Source: Cladopsammia gracilis (lineage: Eukaryota > Cnidaria > Anthozoa > Scleractinia > Dendrophylliidae). Taken from it: 64,000 nt of DNA. A model generated the notes under the pieces. That model was not told where the DNA came from. It saw nothing but the letters and a program-made list of their open reading frames with translations, and did not search any database. Below, piece after piece: positions 46,169-58,090 of this stretch (its first letter is position 1; every line of letters starts with the position of its first letter). The DNA is taken from positions 248,001 through 312,000 of the forward strand of contig JAJGOT010000454.1 in NCBI GenBank assembly GCA_022457155.1. Reading direction: 5' to 3'. Made by a program: the position numbers and the translations under genes.

Positions 46169-48165
46169 CTGAAAACAAAATGATGGCGTTTTCCTTTAAT
46201 TACATTGAGGGTAATGTTTGTACTATATTTAAATAAAAATGTACTTAGCTATTGGATAACTGTTATTAATCAGTGGTTAACACGCATTTTAAAAGCCACA
46301 ATCACATGATCGATTTAACGTAGTGCAGCATTGTATAAAGTAGCAGTGATTGATTTATCGAATAAGTAAAGCAATTGTGTAAGGTACATGCATGGTAAGT
46401 CCCTCCTGCGTACTCTATAGTAGTTTTCGGACTTTAATTATAATTCCGTCTCCCAAGGGTGGGGAGATGGGTGTTTGGGTGGGGCTTGTTCTCGTGTTCA
46501 CTAGCATGTTTCCTTCGAAAATTGCTAACAGTACTCATGTTCACACATTCCCTTATAAGGCCCAGATTACAATGTAACATCGCCCCCAACATCTTGCACA
46601 ACTTCACGATTGCACCGTGTGTCCACCAGTTTGTTGCGTGCAGCATCGCGAGCAAGAATTAAACTCCGAAGTAGAATCGGTTCCATTGGTACAACATTAT
46701 ATCCCTCGCAACAATCTTATCGTGTGTCCACCATCTGCAACATTGTGCAACATTCATTCTCGAACTCTTTTAAAGTTCATCAGGTTTAAACACTGATATT
46801 AAGCGTGACGGTAATGTGAAAACCCGATCTTTAGACTATAGATTATAGATTTTATTATAGATTTTGGCGATTTTACGCCTTCGTTTTCTCTGTATTTTAT
46901 GATCAGTTTGAGAAGCTACATCAAACACTCGAAAGAGTGTTTCATCAAATATCCAAACACCTCGAAGTCGATTAAAAAAACTCGGCTGTCTTGTTTTTTC
47001 AACCCACTTCAAGGTGTTTAGAAATCCTGATAAAACAATCTTCCTCGTGTGTGATATATAACTTCTGAAATACTGTTTGTATCCGTAAAGAGTCGCGTCA
47101 GCAATGTTATTGTACCACAGGCAGCCCAAGCTCAAGCTTGAGCTGCCCGTGCAGGCCTGTGATTGCACGAAATGTTGCACGTAACGTTACATGGTGTGGC
47201 AACCTCGATTGCAAACGTTGCGTGTGATGCATGTTGTACCGTGTATCCGTCTCTTTACTTGTTTCCTATTGGAAGGTGCAATTTCACAATGTCATAAACT
47301 GTATATAAATTATGCATTTCTGTTCCCATGGTTCAGGCTTAGTCGAGGCAATTAATGTTATGCTAGTGGTTGATGTTGTGTTTTTTATTGCACGATCATT
47401 TGTATTTTTGTTAACTACAGAGGGAGTGTTTTTTACACGTATCTGCCTTGATGTTCAGTTTCTAACTCGAAACACGAAAGAAGTTTGTGGTATTTGTATT
47501 TTGGTTCTGATGATGTAAGTATTTGTACTTTTTCCGCGAATGATTGAATCATAATGGAAACTGATGATGAGATCACACAACACAACATCTCTAGAAACTG
47601 AAAACAAGAGATCGCGTTTTTCATTTATGTATTTTTAAGTTTTCGAAGATATAAAACCAAATACATCGCGTGTTGTGTTTACTTTGTTGCTAATTTAGAG
47701 TGAATACCTTGGGTTGGGCTTGTTCGCTTGTTCATATTTCTTTTGAAAATTACAAGTGTTCTCATGTTCACATATGTACATGTACATTCACTTACTCGTT
47801 CCCTTTTGGAACAGGGACCTCCTAGATTGCTTACGGGCATGAAACGTTATCCACACAAGCTGAACGTTTCGATGACGAGCTGACCTGAAAGACTTTTCTT
47901 ATTAGGTGTGGCTGACGGAAAGAATTGAGGCCTTGTGTGTCCAATGGCGCTTATAAGGACTGATGATGATGATGATGACGGAAAGAAGTCAAAGAATCCC
48001 TTATCCAATTCCATACGTACATTCATCAAAATGCTACTAGAGCTACACCCATACCCCTAGCTTTCCTTTGCAGCTGAGTACAAGAAAAATCAAAGTGGGT
48101 GACAGTTAAAAAAAGATCACTTGTATCCCAGTGAACAGCTAAATAAAAACTTGCATTAATTTACA
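46169..48165. other. Intergenic; exon relic and dispersed repeat
   Basis: 46918-47070 is the inverted partner of the repeat at 38797-38933; the 114-codon minus-strand frame over it is probably an artefact. 47430-47605 (minus) is a decayed relative of the possible exon at 45913-46168 (TTTTCAG then FLEMLCCVISSS). A short GAT microsatellite lies at 47962-47978. Confidence 0.45.
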
Positions 48166-48624
48166 TTAAAGGGGCAGTATCACGAGGTTCCACGCGCGGC
48201 ACCTGAGGCGGATCCAGGTTTTTAGCAGACGGGGTTCGATAAAATTTTGACATTTTAAGTCCTCGGAAACGCGATTTCCGCCATTCTGAGGCCAAGTCAG
48301 CGCGTTTTAATATCTCATTTTTTAAAGTCAAAATGCCATTCTGTATTTATGTTATATTTTTACAAGTTTTTGACGTTAGCTGTTTTAATTTAGGGGGTTC
48401 CCCCCCCAAGATCCGCCCCAGGGCACTGTTCACTATTCTTGCACCGGAATTTTGGACATATCACTGTTAAAAGTGATTTTTTCTTTCTTCCGGCTATCAA
48501 AACGGATTTTTTGATTCAACAAATACCTCCACTTCTCGCCGGCCTAGTTTTTGAATTTGCCGAATCAAACTTGAAAACGTCGGCCCAGTTTTCAAGTTTC
48601 GCCCTCACGATACTGCCCCTTTAA
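48166..48624. repeat. TTAA-flanked MITE (AGGGGCAGTATCACG)
   Basis: TTAA at 48166-48169 and 48621-48624 flank AGGGGCAGTATCACG and CACGATACTGCCCCT. It belongs to the same loose family as 21007-21414. Another MITE is nested in it at 48207-48423. Confidence 0.88.
48207..48423. repeat. MITE with GGCGGATCCAGG ends, copy 2, nested
   Basis: GGCGGATCCAGG at the left and AAGATCCGCC at the right. The internal sequence ACGCGATTTCCGCCATTC matches the relative at 12407-12692. It lies wholly inside the TTAA MITE and so inserted later. Confidence 0.75.
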
Positions 48625-49671
48625 CTAGACAAAACAAATCGACTTGATCATGGCATTCCAGTGACCAAGTGTTTCTGGTTAAACTCGAGAATTGACTCCA
48701 GAAGTGTCGACTAATATTGGCCAATGTACTTACAAAAATTCTTTACCACAGTTGAACCTCTGTAATACGGCACCAAAGGGACAAAGCCAAGTGTCCATAT
48801 CATAGAAAGATGCTCGTATTATATAGGTCATAGATGTGAAGTCATTTAAAAGTCGATAAAAGGCTTCAGTATGCTTCCAAACCGTTTTAGCTATTGTGGC
48901 ATTACGAACCGTTTGCTTTGCTCAAGGCAAATTATATTGGTCTTTATTATTGGAATATATTGATTGGGATATATTGAAAATTGTTGGAAGACAAAGAAAC
49001 TCTATCTTGTAGTTCATCATAAAAAAAATACATATTTTGGTCTGTGATCATAAAAAACAATCCAATCCGATGTCATTTAACTACATCTTGATCTCACGGC
49101 TATCGACATACCACTTGGTTTTGTCGATCTCCTCATACCACTGTGTCCTCCAAGGCCTCTAGCTGGAAAACCCGATAGGGTAGACGCGGGTAGACCCCGA
49201 AATTTCCAAAGAAGACAAGTTAAACTAACTAAAGGACCGAAAAGATTGGCAAAAATCGATAACACGATAACAGTAAGGAGCTCCAAGTCCATTTACAACC
49301 AAAACAAGGCCGCTGTCAAATTGTCACAAAGCCGAATGAACGTTTCTTCTTATAAAAAGAACCGAACCAGCACTAAGATAAGTTAATTCGCTATCTTTAT
49401 AGCGAATTTCGATTGAGAAAAAATAATTACAATCTTCAAAAACGACGAAAATCTTAAGCCATGTACCTCTTAAAACCGCTTTACTCGAGCACGAAATCTA
49501 CTCCCAAATAACGCATATATTCTGATTGGGTAAATCTTGTGACGCACACCGCCTGGGTATAACCTGTACAGTTTTCCAGTGCCGTAGCTATATCAGTGCA
49601 GTATACTGTAGCTTCATACAGGCATTAAAGTGCCAGTGTTATTTGTTCATATCCGGAAATACGTAACACCG
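48625..49671. other. No gene recognised
   Basis: CAGTTGAACCTCTGTAATAC at 48752 resembles the start of a pogo/Tigger-type terminal repeat, but no partner end is seen. No supported exon. Confidence 0.4.
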
Positions 49672-50402
49672 TTACAAAACAATTATTAACTATACCTCGA
49701 AAAGAGCTCTTAGATTACTGCACTTTGCAGACTGGCATGATCATGCAATTCCTTTATTTCTCGAAGCTAACGTGCTTCCAATAACTTTTCTTTATTATGA
49801 GTCCGTATCAACCTTAATGCATGATACCAATTATGATAAAGCCCCAGCAAACATGCTCAATTTATTTCAGAAAACGTATAATATTCACTCATACAATACA
49901 CGATCGTCTACATCTGGAAAATTCTATGTTAAATGTTCCAGACTAGAAATACTAAACAATTCTTTCTCTCGGCTCGGAGTAAAGCTGTGGAATAAGATAC
50001 CACGCTATATAACGGATCTTCCTAAGAATGCTTTCATAAGAGCTCTCCGCAAATTGCTATTCACTATTTTATAAAAGGAGGATAACTATATTCAAATCTC
50101 CATGATTATTAATCGTAAAGTAAGTACATAGATACACTTACTATAGTCAGAGACTCCTTGTCTTAACTCAGTTAGATCACTTAACTTCTGTGTTTTTATT
50201 CATTATTATGTGCAATCTGCAAGGCTTTTCAATAGTATAAGGTTTTTGATTTTGTAGATATCTGTATTATTCATGTACTTGTTTTGCCCCGCCCCGATTA
50301 GCTTTCCAGCAATTTGCAGGGCAAACAAATCATTCAACTCTTCCATTATTATACAAAGAATACATTGTTGTTGTTTGTTGTTAAATAAATTGTTGTTGTT
50401 GT
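49672..50402 (+). mobile_element. 5'-truncated LINE, C-terminal coding end and tail
   Basis: The open frame (49772-50074, open further upstream to about 49672) encodes the extreme C-terminus of a CR1/L2-type LINE polymerase. It includes LHFADWHDHAIPLFLEANVL, HSYNTRSSTSGKFYV, NSFSRLGVKLWNKIP and LRKLLF. It is followed by a 3' untranslated region with CCGCCCCGATTAGCTTTCC and a TTG-repeat tail. The catalytic domain is missing. Confidence 0.82.
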
Positions 50403-50403
50403 T

Positions 50404-50522
50404 GTCGATATAACGAGCATTTTAGTTGTTTTTCGGCAAATTCGTTATAACGAGACGGTTTTCGATATAACGAACCAATTTCCCTAGTCATTTGGCACTT
50501 CGTTAAATCGAAGTTCCACTGT
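50404..50522 (-). repeat. pogo/Tigger-like terminal fragment
   Basis: Read on the minus strand it starts TACAGTGGAACTTCGATTTA and contains several GTTATAACGA/ATATCGA motifs, typical of Tigger-like MITE ends. Only one end is present, abutting the LINE tail. Confidence 0.6.
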
Positions 50523-50945
50523 ACCTTTATTGAAAAACTAAGGAAAAGTGCTAATGAACATTCTGCGGTAATTGAACTGTGAGATGATGTGTGCCTGGCC
50601 ATATAGCTTTTTCTGGACTGCCTTGGGTCAACCCATCCAGTCCTACTTAGTCAGCTTCTGTTTTTTTTTCTATGGAACTGCATCAGCAGGGCCATATAAT
50701 GGTATGATACAGTGACAGTATCTTATGCGCCAGAATTTTTAATTTTTGTTATACCATGCTAAATTTCGCATGTTGTTATAAATTTCGAAACCTAATCGGG
50801 GGATAGAAGAGCGAATAAACATTCAAATAAATTCTGGTAGTTGCAGTAAATTCCCGTTGGCTTACCGCTTTTAATATAATAGTGGTTGAAATTGACGCTA
50901 GCTTCTCAATCCCATAAGTTTCTTCATGTGTTTTAGAATCTTTTA
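50523..50945. repeat. Segmental duplicate of 58685-59360
   Basis: Long stretches match: AACTAAGGAAA, GCATCAGCAGGGCCATATAA, CAGTATCTTATGCGCCAGAA, AAATAAATTCTGGTAGTTGC and CTCAATCCCATAAGTTT. This is the flank of the zinc-finger pseudogene. It shows that this copy lacks the fold-back insert that the other copy carries at 58964-59180. Confidence 0.88.
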
Positions 50946-51284
50946 AAGAGCTTCATCTTTCAAGACGTTCCGTTCATTTCGAAAATTTTCCGGTCGGTCG
51001 AGCCAAAATTGTCTTACCATTTACATTCTGACCAAAATTTCCTGAATTTTTGGGTAAATGGTAAACAACCAACGGAGCCGCCAAAGAAACAACAAGACAA
51101 CGCCGGCAAAGAAGACTACAAAATTAACAGCATACTATTAAGGTATTTTTACCATTTTTTCGGAGTCATCAAAGAGAAAATGACTGCAAAAAAATAGCTA
51201 GGGACCTTAATAGTTTTGCTAGTAGAAAAAAATCTTACTAGCAAAACTTTGCTAGTGGACTAAAAAATTAAATTCGACCACTGG

Positions 51285-51500
51285 ATGCTGAAGAAAATTG
51301 CTTTCCACAGGAGTCACACCGATAGGGATTCTCACCATTGTGTTTTGCTAGATGCCCTTGCAGATCTAATACAAGTACAAAACATTTTTTACTCTGTGAG
51401 CACCTAAAGGGTTTGTGAACATTGAGAGTCACAGTCTCCTTGATATTAAAAGAAAAGGTGGGAATATATATAAGTGCACTTGAATGTCTTTTGAACGTTA
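51285..51500 (-). pseudogene. C2H2 zinc-finger remnant (duplicate)
   Basis: On the minus strand a finger reads LQGHLAKHNGENPYRCDSCG, with the KHNGE(N/K)P linker. The DNA continues in parallel with 61330-61510. It is a second, shorter copy of the zinc-finger pseudogene at 61113-62591. Confidence 0.75.
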
Positions 51501-51551
51501 CTTTATGCCAGCTGGTAAGATTTTCTAATCATTCAAATTATTGGCGTGGGT

Positions 51552-51677
51552 GTTTCTTGGTGTTGCGGAAGCCATTGTTCGTTAGCTTTTGTGTTGTGGT
51601 GTGGGCATTGTTCAGTGTCTTTTGAATCTTTTGTTTTACGTCATTTGGTGATCACACCATCCGCAACACCAAGAAAC
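51552..51677. repeat. Small inverted-repeat element
   Basis: GTTTCTTGGTGTTGCGGA and TCCGCAACACCAAGAAAC are perfect 18-bp inverted partners separated by about 90 bp. Confidence 0.75.
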
Positions 51678-51770
51678 TACCAAATTATTCGATTAGATTA
51701 TTACAGCCTTTCAAAGGAAAAAATGTGGAAATTGATTATATTGAATTTCAGATCCACTACCCGATGCACT

Positions 51771-52730
51771 TTAAAGGGGCTATGTCACCCATTTATAGTA
51801 TCACTTAATTAGAAAAGCCAAAACACACATTTGTTTCAATGGAAACCTTCAAACAATAGTCCAGTTTTGTTAACAAATACTCCACGAGTGCACAGAAAGT
51901 AGTATGCGTTATCTTTGACTGAGGATGGCTATTGCAACTTGAAAAAACTAGCCAATTTTTTCAAGTTACTCCCAGTGTCGTGGAAAAATAGCAGAAAACC
52001 TGATTATGGTTTGTTCTTCCTAAAGAAATCACTTGCAGATGATGATGTTTCCTTCTTGGTGTTCTAAGAGCAATTTCATGTTTGAGCAGAGGTACTTTGT
52101 CAACTATTTGGCAAGAACAACTCCTCTGGATTAGGTATGCTGCGTCGAGCGCGTAATCTTCTTCCGAAAGCCACTTGTCTAATGCTCTATAACACTATAG
52201 TCAGTTTGCCGTTGTTCGACAACTTGCTCGTCTGTTTGGGACAGCTGTGGTGTTGAGAGCAAGGTTTATCGGGACAAGTAAAACAGGAGTGCCGCCTGCA
52301 TTAGGACTTCAACACGGTCAAAGTGTGTAAATCATTATGAATTCAGTAATTATTCCTCACATGCGCAGTTTAGAGCTAATACTACCGTGGGAGACTTGGA
52401 ACTAACTAGTATCTTAGCAACCAACAACTGTTGATGATGAGTTAAAGTCAACGCTCAGATGGCCCAGCCTACAAGCGCGCAGGGGATATCTAACTGAGTG
52501 CGTCAGTTTACAAGTGCCTCCATGGTATGGCGCGATGGTACCTACTCTCAGAGTTAAGGCATGCCCATCAAGTTTTATATGAAGTTATAACCTATATGTA
52601 ACCGTTTGCATTCATTTGTTTAATATTATGTTTAGTATATTTATGCTGCCTGTAAATTTTGTTAGATTTGTGTTATACAGGGCTCCATTTAAACTAGCTA
52701 TGCTAAACTGGATGCTCCTGTATACTAAAA
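51771..52730. other. MITE left end, otherwise no gene recognised
   Basis: 51771-51790 reads TTAAAGGGGCTATGTCACCC, matching the ends of the TTAA MITE family at 21007 and 48166. The right end is not found, so it is truncated. No supported exon follows. Confidence 0.5.
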
Positions 52731-53441
52731 CACGTTACAGACGAGCATGTTTTCTATAACAAGTGTCCGTGACAAGTTTTTCAAATTTTCCTTGCTCGTG
52801 TGTATGAATAACAAAATTTCTTTGACAAGTTTCACCTTGACAAGTTTTATTTACCCGTGTGAACGAATAAACAAGTTATCTTTGACAAGTTTTCTTTGTA
52901 GCCAGCAATACAATTGTACAGCGGTCGAAGAAAACACAACGCCATTCGTTGATCATAGCTCACATGTATTTAACAAAGGAGAAAAAGGTGATTGCTTGTG
53001 GTCTTTGTTTTGCAGGAACTTCAGCTCGCATGAGTTCAAGACCTCTTCGCAGTCAGACTTTTTATTTGTTTCTATTTCTATAGGATTCTGCCTTTGTATT
53101 TTGTTCAGAGGTATTCTAGTAGAAACGATGTGGCAGAATCGGTCCAACGACCAGTTTTAGCTGCCATATTGTTATCCGCCATGACTGCTACTCCAAACAA
53201 CAAGACCGCTGAGCGCCCGCGATTTGGCAACGATTCTTGTCAAGTTTTTCCCTGTTTAACATACAGACAAGCACGTTTTGCGATTTTTTAAGTTTTTCTA
53301 TGACAACTTGCCTTGTTCAAAAGCTAGCATGGCAGCTTTTAAACAAGTGCACTTGACAAAGAAAATCTTGACAACTTTTTATTTACACACGAGTTGTCAA
53401 GGCAAAAATTTGTTATAGAAAGCTTGCTCGTCTGTGACGTG
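52731..53441. repeat. ~711-bp MITE with TTGACAAGTTT subterminal repeats
   Basis: CACGTTACAGACGAGCATG at the left and GCTCGTCTGTGACGTG at the right are inverted ends. TTCTATAACAA follows in both, and TTGACAAGTTT-like motifs recur about five times near each end. Open frames over it (137 and 65 codons) are inside the element. It lies just upstream of the NAAA-like gene. Confidence 0.82.
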
Positions 53442-53535
53442 CTTAATATTGATTTCAAAAACAAAAACAAAACAAAAACAAATAAAAACCACAGCAACAT
53501 CTGCATGAAAATGCCCTTTTAATATTGGTCGCCTG

Positions 53536-56058
53536 ATGTTGTTATTCAAGATGGAGGCGCTTTATCCTTTATTTGTGTGTTTCATTGCGTTTTGTTTTGG
53601 TATCAAACACACACAAAGCGAACCATTTCAAGCGCCAAGCTATAACATTGACCTCGATCTACCACCAGAACAAAGATGGATCGATATCACAAAGAAATAC
53701 GCCAAATATACCCCAACGATCGTGGCTGATATGCGTTCGAAAATCCCGGCTTTTGCAATGCCTCTTGCAGAGCAACTTGCCATGTACATGGACGATCATT
53801 TCCCTGAGCCGTTTCCCGGAGAAATGAGAGGTGTATCTAAAGGACTTAACATGAGTCTAGCGGACACGATATTACTCAACATTGCCTATGACTTGTCTGC
53901 ATTTTGCACAAGTATTGTTGCACAGGGCAAAGATGGGAATATTTTCCATGGAAGAAACCTGGACTACGCTTTTTCGAAGGGACTACGAAACGTGACCTTT
54001 ATTTCAAACTTCCAAAGTAAAAGTGAGTTGATAAATAAGGTAAAATTCATGGTGAATTTTGAGCTCTCAAAGAAATTACAACACTGAAAGTAAAAATATG
54101 TCATGATGAGGGTGGGGACCCTGACGGATAGACTTGCATATGCTCCATTTTTAATCGAATGCAATCCAATTCAATCGAATGCAAACCTAATATCACGTTC
54201 GATTGCGTTGGATTGCGTTCGATTGCTCCAAAGGTTTTTGCGTGAGTACAGCAGTTCGATTACCAAACCCAATCGTCGAACCAAGTCATGTGATTTGGTT
54301 GCGGTTGACTGCGTTTGATTGAGTCGATTAATTGAACGTTCGATTTGGTTCGATTAGTAACGTCGAGTTATTCTTACGACCTTATATTACCCCATGAGAT
54401 GACCTGCGAACTTCCGCCCCCTCCAGCGTCCACAACCTGCACAGCTGCCCCCTTCCAAAAAAAAATTATAATAAAAATAAAATCCTGGTCCCCCTCCTAT
54501 ATATAAGTATATAAGCACACCACGTTCGTTAACAGCAATTCTTTACAACAGTCTGCACTAACCAAAACAATGCTTTTTTATAATTTTGTTTTCTTGCCAG
54601 CTAAAAGCCCTTACAAAGTTATGTAAAACTAGGGCTTCTAACCAGAATTTTATGGTATAGAACTGTGGGAGTGAGAGAAGTCCTGTAACAAATTTGGAAT
54701 GGACATTTGGACGGATTTAGCAATTCCTGGCAATTATTTTGATAGTGTAAATGAAGCGTATTTTACATAGTATTCGTATTTTTATACACTTTTATTTTCA
54801 GATAAAACAGTGTACACTGGTGTAATCGGTTTGTTGGCCAGGTTGGGTTTTTTACTGCCCAACGACCAAATGCTATCACAGTCTCTCTGGATGAAAGAAA
54901 CCGGTGTTGTGCATGGATGAACATCTTTGAGGCAATCTTCAACAAGAATGCATCACCTATAGCATTTTTAATCCGAAATGTTGTAAGTTCAGCAGGAATG
55001 GATTTTGACAATGCTGTAAAGATAATATCACAAGCACCCTTAATAGCAGATGCCTATCTGATTGTTGGAGGAATGAGTGTTGGGCAAGGTGTGGTAATCA
55101 CTCGGAATAGAGAAAATACAGCTGATATGTGGTTCTTAAGCAAGGATGCAGCAAAAAACCCGTAAGTACTTTTACTTTGGAATTGTTCATATTTCGACCA
55201 CTGTATTACTGCGCCTTTCAATAACATGCGGAATTTGAAATTCAAATCTCCACTAACAGTTGCGTTATTCCCTGCCGTCAATCATAATTAATACAAAGCC
55301 AACGGACCATGTAAAAAAGAAACAAACAAAATGGATAAAATCTACCAATCATAATGCACGGACGTGACCTTTTGAACTCATTGAAGTGAATATCTTTTTC
55401 CTGAGAGGTAAACTAAGATGACTGACGGCAGTGTAAAACGCAACCGTTGGTGGAAATTTGAATTTTAAATTCCGCATGTTATTGAAAGGCGCCGGCAGTA
55501 ATTTCCTCTGATAATAGCTGGAGGCGACTTTCTTAATAATTGAAGTATAATCAAGGGACACATGAGTCACAGGTGTGCACACATGGGCGAAGCTTAATAC
55601 AGTTTCTGTAGCATGAAGCAACTAAAAATACTGCTACTCCTCGCTTCAATTTAGTGGGATGCTTAAGGCACTAATTTTTGAAGTACAAAGGGATAGCAGG
55701 TTGGGTCACTGGATAACTTCGAGGATGACAAGCCTCCATCCAGGTTGGTGGAACTAGAGAAAAACTCTAAGTAGCTTCACGCTCTGAAAACTGACCTTAA
55801 CCTCTTATTTGATTTTACCTTGACAGATGGTTCCTGGTGGAGACCAACTATGATCACTGGACGACACCGCCTCCCTCAGATGATCGCCGCCATCAAGCAG
55901 AAAAGGCTATGACCAAGTTAACTCAACAGAACCTTACTGCTGAGTCGTTGTTTAATGTGATGTCTGTCAACCCTGTACTCAACAACAAAACAGTTTACAC
56001 AACCATCATGCAGGCCAAAAATCCTGATCTTTTTAACACTTGGATTCGTCGACCTTAG
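53536..56058 (+). CDS. NAAA-like: NAAA-like acid amidase, frameshift in exon 2
   Basis: Three exons: 53536-54022, 54802-55161 and 55827-56058, with GT/AG borders. The protein follows N-acylethanolamine-hydrolysing acid amidase throughout. A hydrophobic leader (~residues 8-22) suits a lysosomal enzyme. The nucleophile Cys124 lies in SAFCTSIVAQ, and Arg140 and Asp143 lie in HGRNLDY. The spacing equals that known for the human enzyme (126/142/145). Later come SLDERN, LIADAYLIVGGMS, GVVITRNRENTADMW, ETNYDHW and the tail YTTIMQAKNPD. Autocatalytic cleavage before the Cys is expected by family. In exon 2 the frame breaks near 54830: TVYTGVI and FVGQVGFFTAQRPN are in different frames, consistent with two extra bases or one missing. 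No other lesion is visible. It may be a young pseudogene, a non-functional allele or an assembly error. The true start may be Met6 (AAGATGG). Confidence 0.88.
54140..54360. repeat. TTCGATTGC inverted-repeat element in NAAA intron 1
   Basis: TTTTAATCGAATGCAATCC, TCGAATGCAAACC and GTTCGATTGCGTTGGATTGC alternate in both orientations. It has the appearance of a small palindromic repeat. Confidence 0.6.
55205..55502. repeat. ~298-bp MITE in NAAA intron 2
   Basis: ATTACTGCGCCTTTCAATAA at the left and TTATTGAAAGGCGCCGGCAG at the right. The arms extend through CATGCGGAATTTGAAATTCA and the GACGGCAG motif. Confidence 0.9.
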
Positions 56059-56373
56059 TTTAATAGGCTTAGTTAAGCTATTAACGCAAGTGACTTTGCA
56101 CTGCCAAAGTAAGCATTATTCAGCGTAAGAAGACTAACCTTTTATTCTACACTATATTATGTACTTTTTTATTGACTGAGTGGGAGGGCGACGGGAAAAT
56201 ATTTGGCTTGAGGTGCCCATTTCAGTCAAAACGCATTTTATCATGCCACCACAGCGCTTCAATTTTCTTTCAGTTTTAATTTCCGTTCAGTTTTCTCTCA
56301 TGGTTTATACTGCTTTCGCTTCGCGCGCATTTTCCAAGAGCCAATGAAATTACATGCACCATTCATAGGGGGT
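56059..56373. other. NAAA 3' flank, nothing else recognised
   Basis: Presumed 3' untranslated region and flank. No clear AATAAA was noted close to the stop codon. Confidence 0.4.
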
Positions 56374-56812
56374 AGGGAGGTACTCCCATATATGAGCTAT
56401 ATAGATATGTGCCGCTGTGAAGGGTATGGTTTTCAGGCAGTTTAGTCTGGGATAGGGTATAGTAATCAGAGATTTTTGGTCTAGAATAGGGTATCATTTT
56501 CCGCGAAACTGATCAGTTGTGTGAAGAATTTAGTCTAGACAAGGTTTACTGGCAAATGGCATTTAAAAATCGGTACGGCGGGCAGTACGGCATTTTACTG
56601 ATCCTGTTAACTAATAACTGTGATAGTGAACGAGTTTCTGGAAAATAGCGAATCTGGAATAGGTCTAGGATAGGGTAGGGTTTTTCGGTGTTTAGTCTAG
56701 AATAGGGTTGCAAAATGCAGCTAAAATGGTCTAGTATAGGTTAAGGGTCTCAGCGTCCCAGCGGCACACCCCCACCCAAAAATGTGCAGAGTACCTCCCC
56801 CCCCCGGGGGGC
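56374..56812 (+). repeat. Dispersed ~440-bp repeat, copy 2
   Basis: Reverse-complement partner of 6727-7140 with roughly inverted G/C-rich ends (GGGAGGTACTCCC against GAGTACCTCCCCC). It abuts the catalytic-tyrosine codon of the Crypton-like pseudogene, so it probably inserted into or truncated that gene. Confidence 0.8.
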
Positions 56813-58090
56813 ATAGCTATCCAGACTTTTAAGGCTTTTGTGGCCACTCAGCTGTGCTATATTGTTGTGGGACACTCCTGAATGAAGAAGGGTCTTGATG
56901 CACGTCTATCTTTCTCACGGAATGGTTTGTAAATTTCCCGCTCGTCGACATTGACAAGTCCTTAATTCGTGGCGCTAATTGACAGAAACTCGCCGATTTT
57001 ATTTTTTTCCCAGTGGACTATTTAGGTACCATATTTGATGGGTCAGGTTTTCGCCGGTGACGAACAGCCAGGAAGAATGGGCTTTTCGGTGTTTTGGCCT
57101 CTTGTGGTCGCCACTTAATAAACTGAGTGAAATTTGTGATCCTCGCAGGCGTGAGTGTGCTCTCAACTTAAGCAGTTGAAAATTCAACCTGAAATTCAGG
57201 CTTGAACGGGATAAACTCTTTGAAACAAAGCACTGTCGCCTGCATGTTTCGTACGCTTTTGTATGGAAAGATCTTTGATGCTCATTTTCATCGCCATGGC
57301 GGTTCTTGCTCTCTCTTTCGGTTGTCCACTCCAGGTACTCTTCACCACTTGCTTCATCTGTTTTCAAAATGATGTCACCGAATTTCATCTGCCTTGCCTC
57401 ATGTCTGGCGCGGTGGCCGAAGTGGAGAGAGAGCAAAAACCACATCGTGCGCGAAAGCACTTCAGGATCATGGACGCCGAACGTATTTTATTCAAAGATG
57501 CGCTCAATATCTTCGTTTGTTAGTGCTACGGTGGCGTTTGGTTTGTTTCCTTTTCTATGCTTCCTGAGTTAACGGCGCTTTGACTTTAGGACTTCCCTGG
57601 ACACTTTAAATTCTTCGTCCTTAAGGAGGGGTGGTGAATGGTACCTTCAAAATCGTGGGTCTCGGAATTTTTTTTTTTAAAGATGTTTATGTTTGCGTTG
57701 TTGTCATCTAAGTAGCGCTGGGGGATGCTTCGTGAGAAGGAGGACATTGTGTCAGGTTCGTATTCTGTGTTTTCCTTTTTCTTCGCTGAAATGCAGAAAT
57801 TACATAGAAGACAGTCGAGCTCAGTCGGGGGAATTTCTGCTAACTTTCGTTTTTCACGACATTCTAAGAAAAATCAGTAAACTACGTTCATGTCATATGT
57901 TGTTTTCTCGGCAGTGTTTCCTTGTTGTTGACTTCTAATAAAGGCATGAACTTCTTCATCTCAGAGCAGTTTTGACTTTTTGTCTTCAATTTGGACATCA
58001 GTTGGCTGTTGAAGAAGTTCCAAATCTGTTAGCTCTTCATGGTAGTAAAATTCACTTTCGGAATGTTCACTTTCATCGCTTATTTTGAAA
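56811..58090 (-). pseudogene. Crypton-like tyrosine recombinase pseudogene
   Basis: On the minus strand, pieces appear in the order expected for a Crypton/DUF3504 recombinase of the KIAA1958 type. N-terminal: HAFIRSQQQGNTAEKTTYD, AEIPPTELDCLLCNFCISA and EYEPDTMSSFSRSI. Middle: ALTNEDIERIFE, EVLSRTMWFLLSLHFG and HRARHEARQMKFGDIILK. C-terminal: QIWYLNSPLGKK, FTNHSVRK, TLLHSGVSHNNIAQLSGHKS and KSLDSY. All catalytic positions are recognisable: Arg in HRARHE, His and Arg in NHSVR, His in SGHKS, and Tyr in DSY at the very edge. Several frameshifts (for example a 4-base ATAG after NHSVRK) and stops (before FFLEC; within FE*NT) make it non-functional. The repeat at 56374 starts right at the tyrosine, so the 3' end is lost. 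Confidence 0.85.

Noticed and set aside
52747..53291. 137- and 65-codon frames upstream of the NAAA-like gene
   Set aside because: They lie inside a MITE (52731-53441) and repeat TTGACAAGTTT-derived residues.
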